Assembly: GCF_010183535.1 (NCBI RefSeq)
Contig: NC_071329.1
Span: 14,756,001 to 14,820,000, forward strand
Source of the DNA: Caenorhabditis remanei
Taxonomy: Eukaryota > Nematoda > Chromadorea > Rhabditida > Rhabditidae
Length of the DNA: 64,000 bases
Direction: 5' to 3'
Shown here: positions 63,784 to 64,000 of the stretch, in pieces
Numbering within the stretch: the stretch's first letter is position 1
Layout: each line of letters begins with the position of its first letter
The notes under the pieces: model-generated
The model's database searches: none
Seen by the model: only the letters and a program-made list of their open reading frames with translations
Told to the model about the DNA's origin: nothing
Program-made: the position numbers and the translations under genes

Positions 63784-64000
63784 ATGTCCACCCAACAACT
63801 CCCGTCTACCGCTTCTTCATCATCTGAAGACAATGACATCAAATTCGCCTACATCAAGAACAAAGGTTAAATTTACAAATTTCTTGCCGGATAATAACTC
63901 TATAAGTTTTTTTTCAGAGTTGGAGATTTGGGTGTCTCCGGACCAAAAATCCACGATTGTAATGCCCAACATCAGCCCAAATATGATGACCCAGAAAGAA
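63784..64000 (+). CDS. Gene 15: start of an unidentified gene, cut by window end
   Basis: Exon 1 is 63784-63865 and exon 2 starts at 63918 and is open to the window end; the join is phase 1. The ATG is four bases after a TTTCAG acceptor-like site. The 60-odd visible residues begin MSTQQLPSTASSSSEDND, then FAYIKNKELEIWVSPDQK. The Ser-rich acidic start recalls gene 2 (MSTQPEIVP), but this is too short to assign to a family. Confidence 0.7.

Overview
The window reads as nuclear DNA of a nematode, most likely genus Caenorhabditis; I cannot name the species. The reasons are AT-rich DNA, many 40-60 nt introns with GTAAGT/GTGAGT-like donors and an extended TTTTCAG acceptor, start codons a few bases after an acceptor-like AG (typical of SL trans-splicing), AATAAA signals, and many small foldback elements inside introns. 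Fifteen protein-coding genes can be built by joining exons with consistent phase. Fourteen lie on the + strand; gene 5 (11937-12435) is on the minus strand. I recognise none by name, so all gene symbols are empty. No rRNA, intact tRNA or CRISPR is visible.

Layout. Gene 1 (1-3165, cut by the window edge), gene 2 (3931-4678) and gene 3 (6607-7152) encode mainly coiled coils. Gene 4 (10470-11658) and gene 5 are small and converge tail to tail. Gene 6 (14282-16049) has one C2H2-like finger. Genes 7-10 (17233-32364) are a tandem block of diverged paralogues sharing a ~70-residue helical module. Gene 11 (37018-40281), gene 13 (52663-55700) and gene 14 (56520-60107) have a Pro/Gln/Ser/Thr-rich N-terminal half and a long coiled coil. 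Gene 12 (50050-52199) is a related-looking mixed protein. Gene 15 (63784 onward) runs off the end. Long gene-free stretches at 32.4-37.0, 40.3-50.0 and 60.1-63.8 kb are T-rich and full of repeats.

The most interesting signal is a superfamily visible more in gene structure than in sequence. Genes 7-11 begin with a tiny first exon ending in a CAA (Gln) codon plus one base (phase 1). Genes 7, 8, 9 and 10 carry a helical module whose second half is preceded, in all five copies, by a phase-0 intron at the same place; gene 7 has two copies. Genes 7, 8, 9, 10, 11, 13 and 14 all end in a phase-0 microexon of 18-30 nt encoding a basic, NLS-like tail. LC8-type QT motifs (genes 9, 10) and a CtBP-type PLDLT motif (gene 9) suggest scaffold or adaptor roles in the nucleus. 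That is inference, not demonstrated function.

The mobile-DNA load is high: a TA-flanked foldback family in introns of seven genes, a second family in intron 1 of genes 8, 9 and 10, an 870-bp near-perfect palindrome with a 5-bp flanking duplication, and several local duplications of non-coding DNA.
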